From positions 1 to 64,000 of the forward strand of contig DATCTV010000004.1 of NCBI GenBank assembly GCA_036567785.1: a DNA stretch of 64,000 bases, read 5' to 3'. A model generated the notes under the pieces. That model searched no databases, was not told the origin of the DNA, and saw only the letters and a program-made list of their open reading frames with translations. Source of the DNA: Desulfomonilia bacterium. GTDB taxonomy: Bacteria; Desulfobacterota; Desulfomonilia; UBA1062. Position 1 is the stretch's first letter. The number at the start of each line of letters is the position of its first letter. Positions 1-8,669 of this stretch are shown one piece after another. The position numbers and the translations under genes are program-made.

Positions 1-64
1 CCCCGGCTTCTCTCTCCTTCAGTATCCGGATTATCTGCTCCTCTCCAAATCTCCCTCTCCTCAT
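1..64 (-). CDS. IS3-family transposase OrfA, N-terminal fragment (runs off the window)
   Basis: Reading leftwards from ATG at 64, the frame gives MRRGRFGEEQIIRILKEREA and continues off the edge. This is the typical start of IS3-family OrfA proteins, which open with a basic residue cluster followed by an F-x-E-E-Q-I-I helix leading into a helix-turn-helix DNA-binding domain. A strong ribosome binding site, AGAGGAGG, lies about 7-8 bases upstream on the same strand. Only 21 codons are visible, so whether the element is intact cannot be judged. Confidence 0.75.
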   Translation of the reverse strand, partial: MRRGRFGEEQIIRILKEREAG

Positions 65-139
65 GGTACGATCCTCCTCTTACCTTTTTACCAGATCATA
101 CTCGCTTCAAATATGGCTTATTTTTCGGGGGGAAGGTCA
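1..139 (-). mobile_element. End of an IS3-family insertion sequence (rest lies left of the window)
   Basis: The minus strand runs from a terminal sequence starting TGACCTTCCCCCCG (139 down to 126) through about 75 bp of leader to the start of an IS3-type OrfA. A TG-starting, C-rich terminus followed closely by orfA is the usual layout of the left end of an IS3-family element. The other end and the target duplication are outside the window, so the exact boundary (about 139/140) is inferred. The element sits inside a gene that reads in from the right and is cut at this point. Confidence 0.65.
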
Positions 140-340
140 TGTAAAAGCGCGCAAATTCTTGCGAAGTGCTGTTCTTTTATTTGGTATCGATGGTGGAAAA
201 GGATAATCTGGATATGGGATGTCTACACCATAATTATATGCATACTCATTAAGATGCTCGACAATTTTTGAGCCAGATAGTCCAGTATTTGTATCGCCGA
301 GTATTTCACAAGCGTGATTAATGAATGATGTAGGTATCAT
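137..340 (-). pseudogene. Abortive-infection-like protein, N-terminal fragment cut by the IS element
   Basis: This 67-residue frame starts at ATG 340 and resembles the N-terminal domain of abortive-infection proteins (AbiJ-type N-terminal domains): an S-F-I-x-H-A opening, then LSGSKIVEHLNEYA, then PNKRTALRKNLRAF. Homologues, as I remember them, continue for well over 100 more residues. Here the frame stops at a TGA that coincides with the first bases of the IS terminus (139-137), so the stop is supplied by the insertion and the remainder would lie beyond the element. The ATG is about 18 bases downstream of an attC-like site. The family call is from memory and only moderately sure; the truncation is seen directly. 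Confidence 0.5.
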
Positions 341-358
341 TTATTGTCCTCTTCTCAT

Positions 359-415
359 TGCTAACGAAAGGCTGAGAATAAAGCGTAGCGATTGGCTGTA
401 TTGATTTTGTTAGGT
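359..415 (-). repeat. attC-like (integron cassette recombination) site, tentative
   Basis: On the minus strand this stretch begins ACCTAAC (415-409), fitting the R-double-prime core RYYYAAC, and ends GTTAGCA (365-359), which keeps the GTTA of the R-prime core GTTRRRY but not its last two positions. The outer arms CTAACAAAA and TTTCGTTAG pair at 8 of 9 positions. The site starts about 10 bases after the stop of the secreted-protein gene and ends about 18 bases before the start of the Abi-like gene, the compact spacing expected of gene cassettes. The inner L boxes are not convincing and no integrase is visible. Confidence 0.3.
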
Positions 416-425
416 GTTACCTTTT

Positions 426-878
426 TCATCTCATGGGTTTCCCGCCAATTACAGCACCGCTTTTATAGACAATTTTACTTCTTCCTCTAACGTACAAGAC
501 AATGCCACTAATGGTGGTCTTGCCTGCATTTGCAACTACAGAAAAAACTTCTCCTTCAATTTCTATGATACCCCCATTGTTTTTAACTGTTCCATTTACG
601 ATGCCTGTAACAACTAACTTTCCATTTTTGTTTACTGTTATATCACCATTACAAGTACCGGAAAGATATAATGAGCCACCCTCAAGCAAATTCGCACCTT
701 CTATAATTCCAGATTCTGTTTTATTTGATGAAACTTTAATAATTCCTTTTGAACCAGTATTTAGAGTAACTCCCGCACAGTCGCCATACGCTTTACCATT
801 TACGATATTACATGCGGCGTAGGAGTAGACTGGTAATAAATAAAGAACTATTAGTGTGCATATTAATATTCGACTCAT
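426..878 (-). CDS. Small secreted protein with bactofilin-like beta repeats, unknown function
   Basis: The 150-residue product starts with a classical Sec signal peptide (residues 1 to about 22, ending Y-S-Y-A-A). The mature part is a run of short glycine/asparagine-rich turns with alternating hydrophobics (for example GSLYLSGTCNGDITVNKNGK and later GIVNGTVKNNGGIIEIEG). Such periodicity is typical of small beta-solenoids and recalls polymer-forming bactofilin domains, although bactofilins are normally cytoplasmic. Two cysteines near the mature N-terminus (C-N-I-V and D-C-A-G) may form a disulfide. The ATG at 878 is chosen over an upstream TTG at 890 because the signal peptide then starts normally. 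No enzymatic motif is seen. The codon pattern is AT-rich compared with the FGGY gene upstream. Confidence 0.6.
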   Translation of the reverse strand: MSRILICTLIVLYLLPVYSYAACNIVNGKAYGDCAGVTLNTGSKGIIKVSSNKTESGIIEGANLLEGGSLYLSGTCNGDITVNKNGKLVVTGIVNGTVKNNGGIIEIEGEVFSVVANAGKTTISGIVLYVRGRSKIVYKSGAVIGGKPMR

Positions 879-1019
879 CTCTTTAAACAACTAACATGGA
901 TAAATTGTCCAATGCAAACAGAACCGCATTCTTCCCGAGTTTCAAACCTTTCTTTCGGAGAAGAACCTGGCGTCGGAAAAGAATGTTTTCTTTTATACAG
1001 CGAATTATAGTAATTTTTC

Positions 1020-2525
1020 TCAGCCGTTCAACTGGCTCAGCGTATCCCAGATCTGCATGTTGTTATCGAATATCTGCTGATATGCTGCGGACTTTTTCTG
1101 ATAGTACGCCTTCATCTCAGGATTCGGATGATATACGGTTTTGATCTCGGGTTGTATGCAGGCCTCCTGATGATTCTTATATCTGCCCAGCCCAATGAGT
1201 GCATTCATCGCTCCGCCCCTGGCAGTGATCTCGTATGGTTTGGGCACCTTTACGGACAAGCCGGTAACATCTGCAAAAATCTGACCGAATATCTTGCTTT
1301 TTGCGCCGCCGCCTATGAGCCACATGGATTCGAAATTTGCGCTGCCTGGAATCAGCTTCATGTTCGAATGATACCTCATCACTATGCCTTCATATACTGC
1401 CCGCATTATATCTGCCTTTGTGTGCCAGTTCCTGATGCCGTAAAGGCAGCCGCTCGCAGAGCCGAAGAAGATATTCCCGAAAACGAAGGGATGAAAGAGT
1501 ATGCCGGTCGTTTTCGTGTTCTCGATCATATCTTCGATATATTCGTAAACGGAAATTCCATTTCGGATGGCCAGCTCTTTTTCATACTCGCACAGGTTAT
1601 TGATGATGATATCCAGGCAGCCTCCTGAATTGCCGTCACCGATCCCTGTAAGGAAATAGCCGGGAAACGTATGGTAATAGGCCATGAACATCCCTTCAAG
1701 GCTCGTAACCGGAACAACACTGAAACCCCATGTGCCAACCACTGTAACGAGTTCTTTCGAGTCCATCGAACCTATTCCGAATGGATACGCGGCAATATCA
1801 TGCGCACCGCACATGACAGGCGTACCTTCCTTAAGGCCTGTCGCCCGCGCCGCTTCTTTTGTAACGCGGCCTACCACCTCATGAGAGGGGCGGATTTCAG
1901 GAAGTTTGTCTTTTATATCTTCAAGGCCCAGCAGCTCGAAAACGTCCTCTGCGTATGTATTTTTTCTCGGGTCCATAAGGCCTGCACCGCTTGCATCACT
2001 CGGGTCCGTACAGATGGTGCCGCTTAATTTGTAGCGGATCCAGTCCTTTGAAAAGAGGACTTTATCGATTGCCTTGAAATCATCAGGTGCATTCTCTTTG
2101 AACCAGGCGAGAAGCGTAACCGGGGAACCGACCACGAACGGGAATACGAGCTTTTCTATGGCCTGGGAGTAGCGGCCGTCCATCGTCCATTCGTCGTGTA
2201 TGCCCTTTGCGCGGCTGTCCAGTGACAGTATGCCCATGCGGGACGGGTTTCCGTTTTTATCTATGGGCATCATGCCGTTACCCTGCCCCACTGCAAAAAC
2301 GCCAATGACCTCTTCGGGAAGAATGCCTCCCTTGAATATACCCCTGATTGCGCTTGCCGTGTTTTCCCATATTATCTGCATATCCTGTTCCCACCAGCCC
2401 GGCCTTACGGAAACAGGCTTCTGGCTTGCGCAGGCTGATGTGAAGACTTCGTTTCCTTTTGTGTCGAACGCAACTGCCTTGACATTCGTGCTTCCGCGGT
2501 CAATGACAACAACATATTCTTTCAT
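1020..2525 (-). CDS. FGGY-family carbohydrate kinase
   Basis: This 501-residue protein belongs to the FGGY kinases (glycerol kinase, xylulokinase, AI-2 kinase), which phosphorylate a sugar or polyol with ATP in the cytoplasm. The N-terminal phosphate-binding motif is D-R-G-S-T-N-V-K-A at about residues 9-17. A GQGNGMMPID segment lies near residues 100-110 and the catalytic aspartate region CGAHDIAAYPFG near 240. The C-terminal FGGY_2 signature IGGGAKSKIFGQIFADVTG lies near 405-425. The length matches the family. The start has GAGG five bases upstream. It lies 20 bp behind the class II aldolase on the same strand, so the two probably form an operon in which the kinase phosphorylates a ketose that the aldolase cleaves. 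The sugar cannot be told from sequence. Confidence 0.85.
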   Translation of the reverse strand: MKEYVVVIDRGSTNVKAVAFDTKGNEVFTSACASQKPVSVRPGWWEQDMQIIWENTASAIRGIFKGGILPEEVIGVFAVGQGNGMMPIDKNGNPSRMGILSLDSRAKGIHDEWTMDGRYSQAIEKLVFPFVVGSPVTLLAWFKENAPDDFKAIDKVLFSKDWIRYKLSGTICTDPSDASGAGLMDPRKNTYAEDVFELLGLEDIKDKLPEIRPSHEVVGRVTKEAARATGLKEGTPVMCGAHDIAAYPFGIGSMDSKELVTVVGTWGFSVVPVTSLEGMFMAYYHTFPGYFLTGIGDGNSGGCLDIIINNLCEYEKELAIRNGISVYEYIEDMIENTKTTGILFHPFVFGNIFFGSASGCLYGIRNWHTKADIMRAVYEGIVMRYHSNMKLIPGSANFESMWLIGGGAKSKIFGQIFADVTGLSVKVPKPYEITARGGAMNALIGLGRYKNHQEACIQPEIKTVYHPNPEMKAYYQKKSAAYQQIFDNNMQIWDTLSQLNG

Positions 2526-2545
2526 GATAACCTCGATTTTAGATT

Positions 2546-3466
2546 TTATTTTGCTTCTTTTCCGAGACTGAAGAGCATGATGTATTTTTTTGCAATGTTT
2601 GAGACTTCGGTCTTCGCCACATATATTAGCTCAGCAAAATGGAGCTTGTTTTCTCTGGCCTCAGCATGCGCCACACTTTTAGCAACTGCTGCCATTGAAA
2701 TCTCGGTAAAGAGATTGATCTTGTTTATGCCGCTTTGAATGGCTCTCACGAAATCTTCTTCGGACACGCCGGAGCCTCCATGCATGACGAGCGGAATTGT
2801 GACACTATCTTTTATCGCCTTCAGACGTTCAATATCGAGTTTAGGTGTGCCTTTATAAACGCCGTGGACCGTACCGAAAGCTACGGCCAGTGCATCCACG
2901 CCGGTTGCTTCTGCAAAGGCCTTTGCGTCTTCAGGCCTTGTGTACATGCTTTCATCCACAACGCTGCCCTCAAAGCTGCCCTCACCGCCTGCGACATGGC
3001 CTATCTCGGCTTCAACACTTACGCCCGCCGCATGGGCGACTTCGACTATCTTTTTTGTGAGCGCGATATTCTCATCATTGGGGAGGTCGGACCCGTCAAT
3101 CATAACCGAAGTGAACCCGCACCGGATCGCCTTCATGATGACATCAAGGCCTTTGCCGTGGTCAAGCTCGAGCGCAATGGGAACCTTAGCAATTTTCACC
3201 CTCTCAACAAGGAAGCGCATGAATATATCAGCATCAACCAGGAGAAGCCCTGCTTCAGGTAACATCAGAATCACGGGGCGGTTCAATTCCTCGGCCGCCA
3301 TGATTACAGCCTCAGCCGAGGCATGATCAAGCGCATCAAAGGCAGGCACGGCATAACCGCCCTTATTTGCTGCATCCAGAATTTCCTTTAAGCTTGCAAG
3401 CGCCATATGATTATTCTTCTTTGCTTGTTTTATTTTATTATGCATATCAAAACCATTAAAAGCCAT
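2546..3466 (-). CDS. Class II (zinc) fructose-bisphosphate / tagatose-bisphosphate aldolase family protein
   Basis: The product cleaves a ketose-1-phosphate or ketose-bisphosphate to DHAP and an aldehyde. Hallmarks of class II aldolases are all present: LELDHGKG with the zinc-site histidine, MIDGS, the EAEIGHVAGGE segment, GTVHGVYKG with a second metal-site histidine, LVMHGGSG with the third, and NLFTE for phosphate binding. The tagatose (GatY/KbaY) and fructose (Fba) subtypes are not separated with confidence. A 21-residue basic N-terminal tail precedes MALASLKEIL, where most homologues start, so translation may begin at 3406 instead, where AAGAAG precedes the ATG. The gene is first in the operon with the FGGY kinase. 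Divergent glnD starts about 165 bp away. Confidence 0.82.
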   Translation of the reverse strand: MAFNGFDMHNKIKQAKKNNHMALASLKEILDAANKGGYAVPAFDALDHASAEAVIMAAEELNRPVILMLPEAGLLLVDADIFMRFLVERVKIAKVPIALELDHGKGLDVIMKAIRCGFTSVMIDGSDLPNDENIALTKKIVEVAHAAGVSVEAEIGHVAGGEGSFEGSVVDESMYTRPEDAKAFAEATGVDALAVAFGTVHGVYKGTPKLDIERLKAIKDSVTIPLVMHGGSGVSEEDFVRAIQSGINKINLFTEISMAAVAKSVAHAEARENKLHFAELIYVAKTEVSNIAKKYIMLFSLGKEAK

Positions 3467-3602
3467 ATCTTAAATGAATACACGGCTCTTTCCGATTTTA
3501 TGAATATCGTAACATAGTCCGATTCATGCACAATATTGTATCGCTATTATTATCATAATTATCATTGAAGCGTAATATCCGTCAGTTAGACATTACATGA
3601 AA

Positions 3603-3618
3603 TGGCATGATCCTTGCC
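3603..3618 (+). promoter_or_regulatory. Sigma-54 (-24/-12) promoter of glnD
   Basis: TGGCATGATCCTTGCC matches the consensus TGGCAYRN4TTGCW at every position but the last, with correct GG-to-GC spacing. The predicted transcription start is near 3629. A perfect palindrome ACAATATTGT (3530-3539), preceded by TGCA, lies about 95 bp upstream and could be an activator site. Confidence 0.6.
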
Positions 3619-3631
3619 ACGCTTAAACTTT

Positions 3632-6103
3632 ATGGAATACAGCAGAATGAGAGAAGATGATCCCAGCTCGATACTGACAGAAAAGGTCGATCAGAAAATT
3701 ACCGGTCTGTTCGGAAGCATTAACGGCAGTTTATCAAAGGGCTGGTCTGTCATCGCCGTAGGAGGATACGGCAGAAAGGACATGTGCCCCTATTCGGATG
3801 TCGATATCCTTCTGCTTGCAGGTAAAAGTGGGATGAAAAAAGATGCCGACAGCCTGGTAAACGCTTTGATCTATCCGCTCTGGGACCTGGGGCTTAACGC
3901 AAGCTACAGTGTCCGTACAATAAAAGAAACGCTCGGTGACATGGAAAAGGATTTCTTTCTCAAGACCTCACTCCTGAACATGAGATTTGTCTGCGGGGAT
4001 CAGACCCTCTTCAGGGAACTTTCCTCATCAATTGCAAAGAAAACTTCAAAGAGAAAATGGAAAACCTCATTCATTGCCGACCTTATACTTCATGACAGGA
4101 AAAGACATGAGCTCTTCGGTGACGATGCATATATCCTGGAACCGGATATAAAAGACGGCCATGGAGGTCTTCGCGATTTCCACAGCATCCTGTGGATGGT
4201 GGGAACAGTCCTCGAAGCAGCCGGCATGGATACTCTCGTTGAAAAAAGGATCATTTCATCAAAGGATTTGAGCGACCTGCTCGATGCCGCCGGCTTTTTA
4301 CTGAAAACCAGATTTACCCTGCATGAAATTTCAGGAAGGAAACAGGATCATCTGGGTTTCGAATACCAGGAAAAACTTTCAAGAATCATGGGGCTTTCAT
4401 TTTCCGAAATAGAAACTCCTGTTGAAGCATTTATGAAAAGATTTCATCGAAGCGCTTCAACGATTAAAACACTTGGAAGAAACCTTACGTTTTCGATAAT
4501 GGATATGTTTTCCCTCATAAAAGACAGGTCTGACAAACCCCTCAGTTCCAATCTCACAATAAAATCCGGTATGGTTGCATTTTCAGAAGGCTTGCCCCTT
4601 CCACTCAAGCCCTCCATACTTATGGGGGCCTTTCTTGCATGTGCAAGGTCTGGTCTGGAACTCCATCCCTCGGCAAGAACGATTATCAGGAACAACCCGG
4701 ACTTTGCCGTAACCAGCAGGTCATTTCTCCAGACAAAAAGCATATTCCTCAAGATATTGAATTCCGATTACCCTCAGTCCGGCCTGATTCCTATGCTCGA
4801 GACGGGTGTCCTTGAGCTCTTCATTCCCGAATTCACGAGGATCCGTTCAAAGATCCAGTTTGATGCCTATCATGTCAACACCGTGGACATGCACAGCATA
4901 AATACGTTAGCAGAGATCAAGCATCTCGAACGTCATAAAAACCCGGCCTTTTCAAAAATCGAAGATACCGATATGCTCATGCTTGCTGCCTTGCTCCATG
5001 ACATTGGAAAGGGAAGCGGCGGCCGTCATGAGGCTACAGGAGCGGCCCTGGCATATGATATTGCATTGAGACTGGGATTCAAAACCGAATACGCTGAGAC
5101 GATTTCATTCCTTATCAGAAACCATCTGCTCCTTCCGCATACCGCAACCAGGCGCGACATATCCGATGAAAAAACCGTTTTTAAATTCGCCAGAGCGGCA
5201 GGTTCTGTAGAAAACCTGTGCATGCTTTATCTGCTCAGCATCGCCGATTCCATTGCAACCGGTCCTGCAGCCTGGAATGACTGGAAGGGTGCACTTTTCA
5301 ATGAACTCTACGTCAAGGCATTGTACTTTCTTGAAAAAGGGGAGCTTAAAAGCAGTGAAACCGTGCGCAGGCTGGATTCGGGATGGGAAGAGCTTCTAAG
5401 GATAGTTCCGGCTAAATATTCAGGAAGGCTGTGGGCGTTGCCCCAGCATTATCTCCTGCATTACGACACATCAGAAATAATAAGGCATCTGAAATTGTGT
5501 GAAGACATAACGAAAGGCAGCTCAATCAGGATTGAAGTGATTCACGAAGGAGGACGTGTCAGGCTTACGGTTGTCACAAAAGACAAACCCGGGCTCTTTG
5601 CCGAACTCTCCTGCATTATGGCATGCATGCACCTCGAAGTGCTTTCCGCCAAGGTCTTTACCTGGCACAACGGTATAGCTGTCGACACATTCGATGTAAT
5701 ACCCCCCTGGGAGGGTTATGACGACTGGGACAAATTTACCGGGCTTTTTATGAGTTTATCCACAGGACAAACAGATACCTTCACCGCAATATCACAAATA
5801 CCGTCATTGCTGCATTCTCCAAATAAACCGAAACTCGCAGCCGAGTCTCTTATAAGCATAGACAATCAGTCATCAGATTTCTTCTCCATAATCGAAATCA
5901 AGGCAGAACGTGCCAGGGACCTTCTTTTCCTGATATCTCAAACGATAAGCACACACAACCTGTCCATACATCGTGCATTCATAACAACAGATGCGGACGT
6001 TTCAGCGATCATCTTTTATGTCGTGCTTAAGACAGGAGAAAAAATCGAGGACAGGGAATTGCAGTCAAATCTTATTAAAGCAATCGGTGAAGCCCTGAGA
6101 TAA
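3632..6103 (+). CDS. glnD: [Protein-PII] uridylyltransferase / uridylyl-removing enzyme
   Basis: GlnD is the glutamine sensor that uridylylates PII proteins at low glutamine and removes UMP at high glutamine. The nucleotidyltransferase signature AVGGYGRKDMCPYSDVDILL lies in the first 70 residues with the G-G and D-x-D catalytic elements. A GlnD/PII linker region follows. The HD domain carries H-x-H-S-I-N-T and LLHDIGKG near residues 450-460. Two ACT domains close the protein; the first begins RLTVVTKDKPGLFAEL near 645. About 823 residues, within the family range. A TTG at 3614 extends the frame but lies inside the predicted -12 element, so ATG 3632 is preferred; ATG 3647 (M-R-E-D-D) is an equal alternative because 3632 would leave almost no leader. 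It faces glnN across a shared terminator. Confidence 0.9.
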   Translation: MEYSRMREDDPSSILTEKVDQKITGLFGSINGSLSKGWSVIAVGGYGRKDMCPYSDVDILLLAGKSGMKKDADSLVNALIYPLWDLGLNASYSVRTIKETLGDMEKDFFLKTSLLNMRFVCGDQTLFRELSSSIAKKTSKRKWKTSFIADLILHDRKRHELFGDDAYILEPDIKDGHGGLRDFHSILWMVGTVLEAAGMDTLVEKRIISSKDLSDLLDAAGFLLKTRFTLHEISGRKQDHLGFEYQEKLSRIMGLSFSEIETPVEAFMKRFHRSASTIKTLGRNLTFSIMDMFSLIKDRSDKPLSSNLTIKSGMVAFSEGLPLPLKPSILMGAFLACARSGLELHPSARTIIRNNPDFAVTSRSFLQTKSIFLKILNSDYPQSGLIPMLETGVLELFIPEFTRIRSKIQFDAYHVNTVDMHSINTLAEIKHLERHKNPAFSKIEDTDMLMLAALLHDIGKGSGGRHEATGAALAYDIALRLGFKTEYAETISFLIRNHLLLPHTATRRDISDEKTVFKFARAAGSVENLCMLYLLSIADSIATGPAAWNDWKGALFNELYVKALYFLEKGELKSSETVRRLDSGWEELLRIVPAKYSGRLWALPQHYLLHYDTSEIIRHLKLCEDITKGSSIRIEVIHEGGRVRLTVVTKDKPGLFAELSCIMACMHLEVLSAKVFTWHNGIAVDTFDVIPPWEGYDDWDKFTGLFMSLSTGQTDTFTAISQIPSLLHSPNKPKLAAESLISIDNQSSDFFSIIEIKAERARDLLFLISQTISTHNLSIHRAFITTDADVSAIIFYVVLKTGEKIEDRELQSNLIKAIGEALR

Positions 6104-6129
6104 GTGTGGAAATAAACATTCTTATTAAA

Positions 6130-6163
6130 AATACCGGCGGTGGCTAAAACCATCGCCGGTATT
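6130..6163. terminator. Bidirectional rho-independent terminator between glnD and glnN
   Basis: A 14-bp stem AATACCGGCGGTGG / CCATCGCCGGTATT with a six-base loop CTAAAA contains one G-T wobble. It is flanked by A-rich sequence on the left and T-rich sequence on the right, and it separates two convergent genes, so it can serve both. Confidence 0.8.
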
Positions 6164-6194
6164 TTCCAATACATTGTGTTCCGTGTTAATTTTT

Positions 6195-8366
6195 TCAGCT
6201 TATGAAAAGCATCTCCCAGTACTTGGGCATCGGCCAGAGTTCATCGTCTACATAATTTTCCAGTGTGTCGACCTTTTCCCTGATGTCATTCATTATCTCT
6301 TTAACTTCATCGCAGAAGTATGCTGCCTTCTTTTCTTCGGATGAAATCGCATTTGCTTTGGCGATCCTGTTCCTTAGTTCATTGCTAAGCGCCTGCGTAT
6401 CGCCGATAAGCCCGCTTATTAGTTTTAAAAGCTCTTTCTGCGCCTTCAGATTTTTGCTGTCACCAACAACATCGATTACTGATTTTACGGACTCGGCAAT
6501 CTTTTTCTGGTAGTTTATTGCCGCCGGGATAATCTGATTCTGAACCATATTGTTGAGCGTCACGGCCTCTATATCGATCTCCTTGATGTACTTTTCAAGG
6601 CGCACATGATATCGCGATTTAAGCTCAAGAGCTGAAAGAACTTTATACTTTTCGAATAGCTTTACGGCCTTGTCTGTCTTGAGGTCCTTCAATGCCTCAC
6701 ATGTAGTCTTCTTATTTGGCAGTCCTCTTCTTTCGGCTTCTGCTTCCCATTCCTTGGTATAGTTGTCGCCCATAAAGAGTATGGCTTTATTGGCTTTCAC
6801 TTCTTCCCTGACTACATCCAGTGCCGCCTGATTGATGTTTTTCCCGTTTCTCTCTTTGATCTTTTTAGCCAGAATGTCGATGCTCTCTGCAACTATGGTA
6901 TTGAGTATGGTTGCAGGGAATGAGATGGACTGCGAAGAGCCAACGGCCCTGAACTCAAATTTATTGCCGGTAAAAGCAAAAGGTGATGTCCTGTTCCTGT
7001 CCGTGCTGTCCTTGCTCAGATCCGGAAGTTTTGAAATGCCAAGGTCTATGATCGCCTCATCGGTAGCCTTCGTAATTTTCCCTTTTTCTATGTTGTCGAG
7101 TATCTGGGTAAGCTGCTCGCCGAGGAATATGGAGATGATCGCAGGAGGCGCTTCATTCGCTCCGAGCCTGTGGTCATTTCCTGCAGAAGCGACTGATGCC
7201 CTGAGCAGATCGGCATGCGTATTGACTGCCTTGATCGTGGCCATTAGAAATACCAGAAATTGAATATTGTCTTGAGGTGTTTTTCCTGGATTGAGCATAT
7301 TATTGCCGAGATCGTCTGCAAGCGCCCAGTTAACGTGTTTGCCCGAGCCGTTTATTCCGGCGAAGGGCTTCTCATGAAGAAGGAGTTTCAACTTGTGCTT
7401 CGGGGCAATGCGTTTCATTGTCTCCATTACAAGCTGGTTATGGTCAGCAGCCAGGTTGGCTTCCTCGAAAATGGGGGCTATTTCAAACTGGCTCGGTGCA
7501 ACTTCATTGTGTCTGGTTTTTGCCGGTATGCCGAGCTTATAGAGCTCTTCCTCGACATCATGCATATAGGACTGAATTCTTTCCTTGATGCTTCCGAAAT
7601 ACTGGTCTTCCAGCTGCTGTCCTTTCGGAGGCATCGCACCGATCAGGCTTCTGCCGCTCAGTACGAGGTCCTGCCTCTTGTAGAAATAGTCCTGGTCTAT
7701 AAGGAAATATTCCTGCTCCGGTCCAAGAGTCGCAAAGACTTTCTTGGATTCATTGTTCCCGAGAAGACGCATCATCGCAATGGCACTTTTGTTTATTGCC
7801 TCTATTGAACGAAGGAGGGGTGTCTTCTTATCGAGCGCTTCACCCGTATATGATATGAAAATCGTAGGAATGCAAAGCGTGGTACCAAGACCGTTCTTGA
7901 TTATGAAGGCAGGACTTGTCGGATCCCAGGCGGTATAGCCTCTGGCCTCAAACGTCGATCTTAATCCGCCGCTTGGAAAACTGGATGCATCAGGCTCACC
8001 CTGTATCAGCTGCTTTCCAGAAAACCTCTCTATCACATCACCCGAATCCGTAAATTCGATGAATGCATCATGCTTTTCCGCTGTGGTTCCCGTCATGGGC
8101 TGGAACCAGTGGCAATAGTGAGTTGCCCCCTTGCCGATAGCCCACTCCTTGATGGCGTGTGCGACCGAGTTTGCAGTATCCGCATCCATCTTTCGGCCTT
8201 CATGCATGATCTCCATCATGCGCTTGCAGACATTCTTGGGTAGCTTTTCCATCATTACCTTGGTACTGAAAATGTCTTCACCATAATAATTCGAAACAGG
8301 TATCGTTTTCTCTTTTTCAACGATGTAGTCTCTCTCGGATGCAGTGATAGGATTAATAACCTTCAT
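6195..8366 (-). CDS. glnN: Glutamine synthetase type III
   Basis: This 723-residue protein has the size and motifs of the GSIII class, dodecameric enzymes that make glutamine from glutamate, ammonia and ATP. Class-specific segments seen are GLGTTLCIPTIFISYTGEAL near residue 160, LGPEQEYFLID near 215, HNEVAPSQFEIAP near 288, the HRLGANEAPPAIISIFLG stretch near 403, and NRTSPFAFTGNKFEFRAVGS near 465. The start has GGAGG six bases upstream. A sigma-54-like promoter lies about 60 bp upstream and glnA is next on the same strand, with its terminator between them. Having both GSIII and GSI suggests redundancy under different nitrogen conditions. Confidence 0.93.
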   Translation of the reverse strand: MKVINPITASERDYIVEKEKTIPVSNYYGEDIFSTKVMMEKLPKNVCKRMMEIMHEGRKMDADTANSVAHAIKEWAIGKGATHYCHWFQPMTGTTAEKHDAFIEFTDSGDVIERFSGKQLIQGEPDASSFPSGGLRSTFEARGYTAWDPTSPAFIIKNGLGTTLCIPTIFISYTGEALDKKTPLLRSIEAINKSAIAMMRLLGNNESKKVFATLGPEQEYFLIDQDYFYKRQDLVLSGRSLIGAMPPKGQQLEDQYFGSIKERIQSYMHDVEEELYKLGIPAKTRHNEVAPSQFEIAPIFEEANLAADHNQLVMETMKRIAPKHKLKLLLHEKPFAGINGSGKHVNWALADDLGNNMLNPGKTPQDNIQFLVFLMATIKAVNTHADLLRASVASAGNDHRLGANEAPPAIISIFLGEQLTQILDNIEKGKITKATDEAIIDLGISKLPDLSKDSTDRNRTSPFAFTGNKFEFRAVGSSQSISFPATILNTIVAESIDILAKKIKERNGKNINQAALDVVREEVKANKAILFMGDNYTKEWEAEAERRGLPNKKTTCEALKDLKTDKAVKLFEKYKVLSALELKSRYHVRLEKYIKEIDIEAVTLNNMVQNQIIPAAINYQKKIAESVKSVIDVVGDSKNLKAQKELLKLISGLIGDTQALSNELRNRIAKANAISSEEKKAAYFCDEVKEIMNDIREKVDTLENYVDDELWPMPKYWEMLFIS

Positions 8367-8437
8367 TTTTTCCTCCAGCTATATTTGTTGTTCTGTAAAA
8401 TCAGAGCACATGCTAAAAGCCATGCTTATTGGTTACT

Positions 8438-8453
8438 AGCAAATAAAATGCCA
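8438..8453 (-). promoter_or_regulatory. Sigma-54 (-24/-12) promoter of glnN
   Basis: On the minus strand the sequence is TGGCATTTTATTTGCT, matching TGGCAYRN4TTGCW at all but one position (T for R at position 7). The predicted start is near 8427, about 60 bases ahead of the glnN ATG. A TGCACCTGCTGTACA element (8507-8521), with imperfect inverted arms TGCAC/GTACA, lies about 80 bp upstream. Confidence 0.65.
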
Positions 8454-8599
8454 ATTTTAATATTATTTAATATCTTGTAATTACAGGATATTCATCATCA
8501 AATTGATGCACCTGCTGTACATTATTGATTTATTGCCGATCATTGGTTCATTTTTGTATCATTGCCGTTTTTCAGATAAAATGAATTTCTTCTGGACAT

Positions 8600-8637
8600 A
8601 AAAAATTGGACGGGGACAAGGACTTGCCCCCATCCAA
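8600..8637 (-). terminator. Rho-independent terminator of glnA
   Basis: On the minus strand a long stem begins TTGGATGGGGGCAAG and closes CTTGTCCCCGTCCAA around a two-base loop, with two G-T wobbles, followed directly by six T residues (8605-8600). A smaller hairpin, AACACCCT / AGGGTGTT, overlaps the glnA stop codon (8643-8671). Confidence 0.8.
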
Positions 8638-8669
8638 CACTCAACACCCTACATGGAGGTGAAAGGGTG

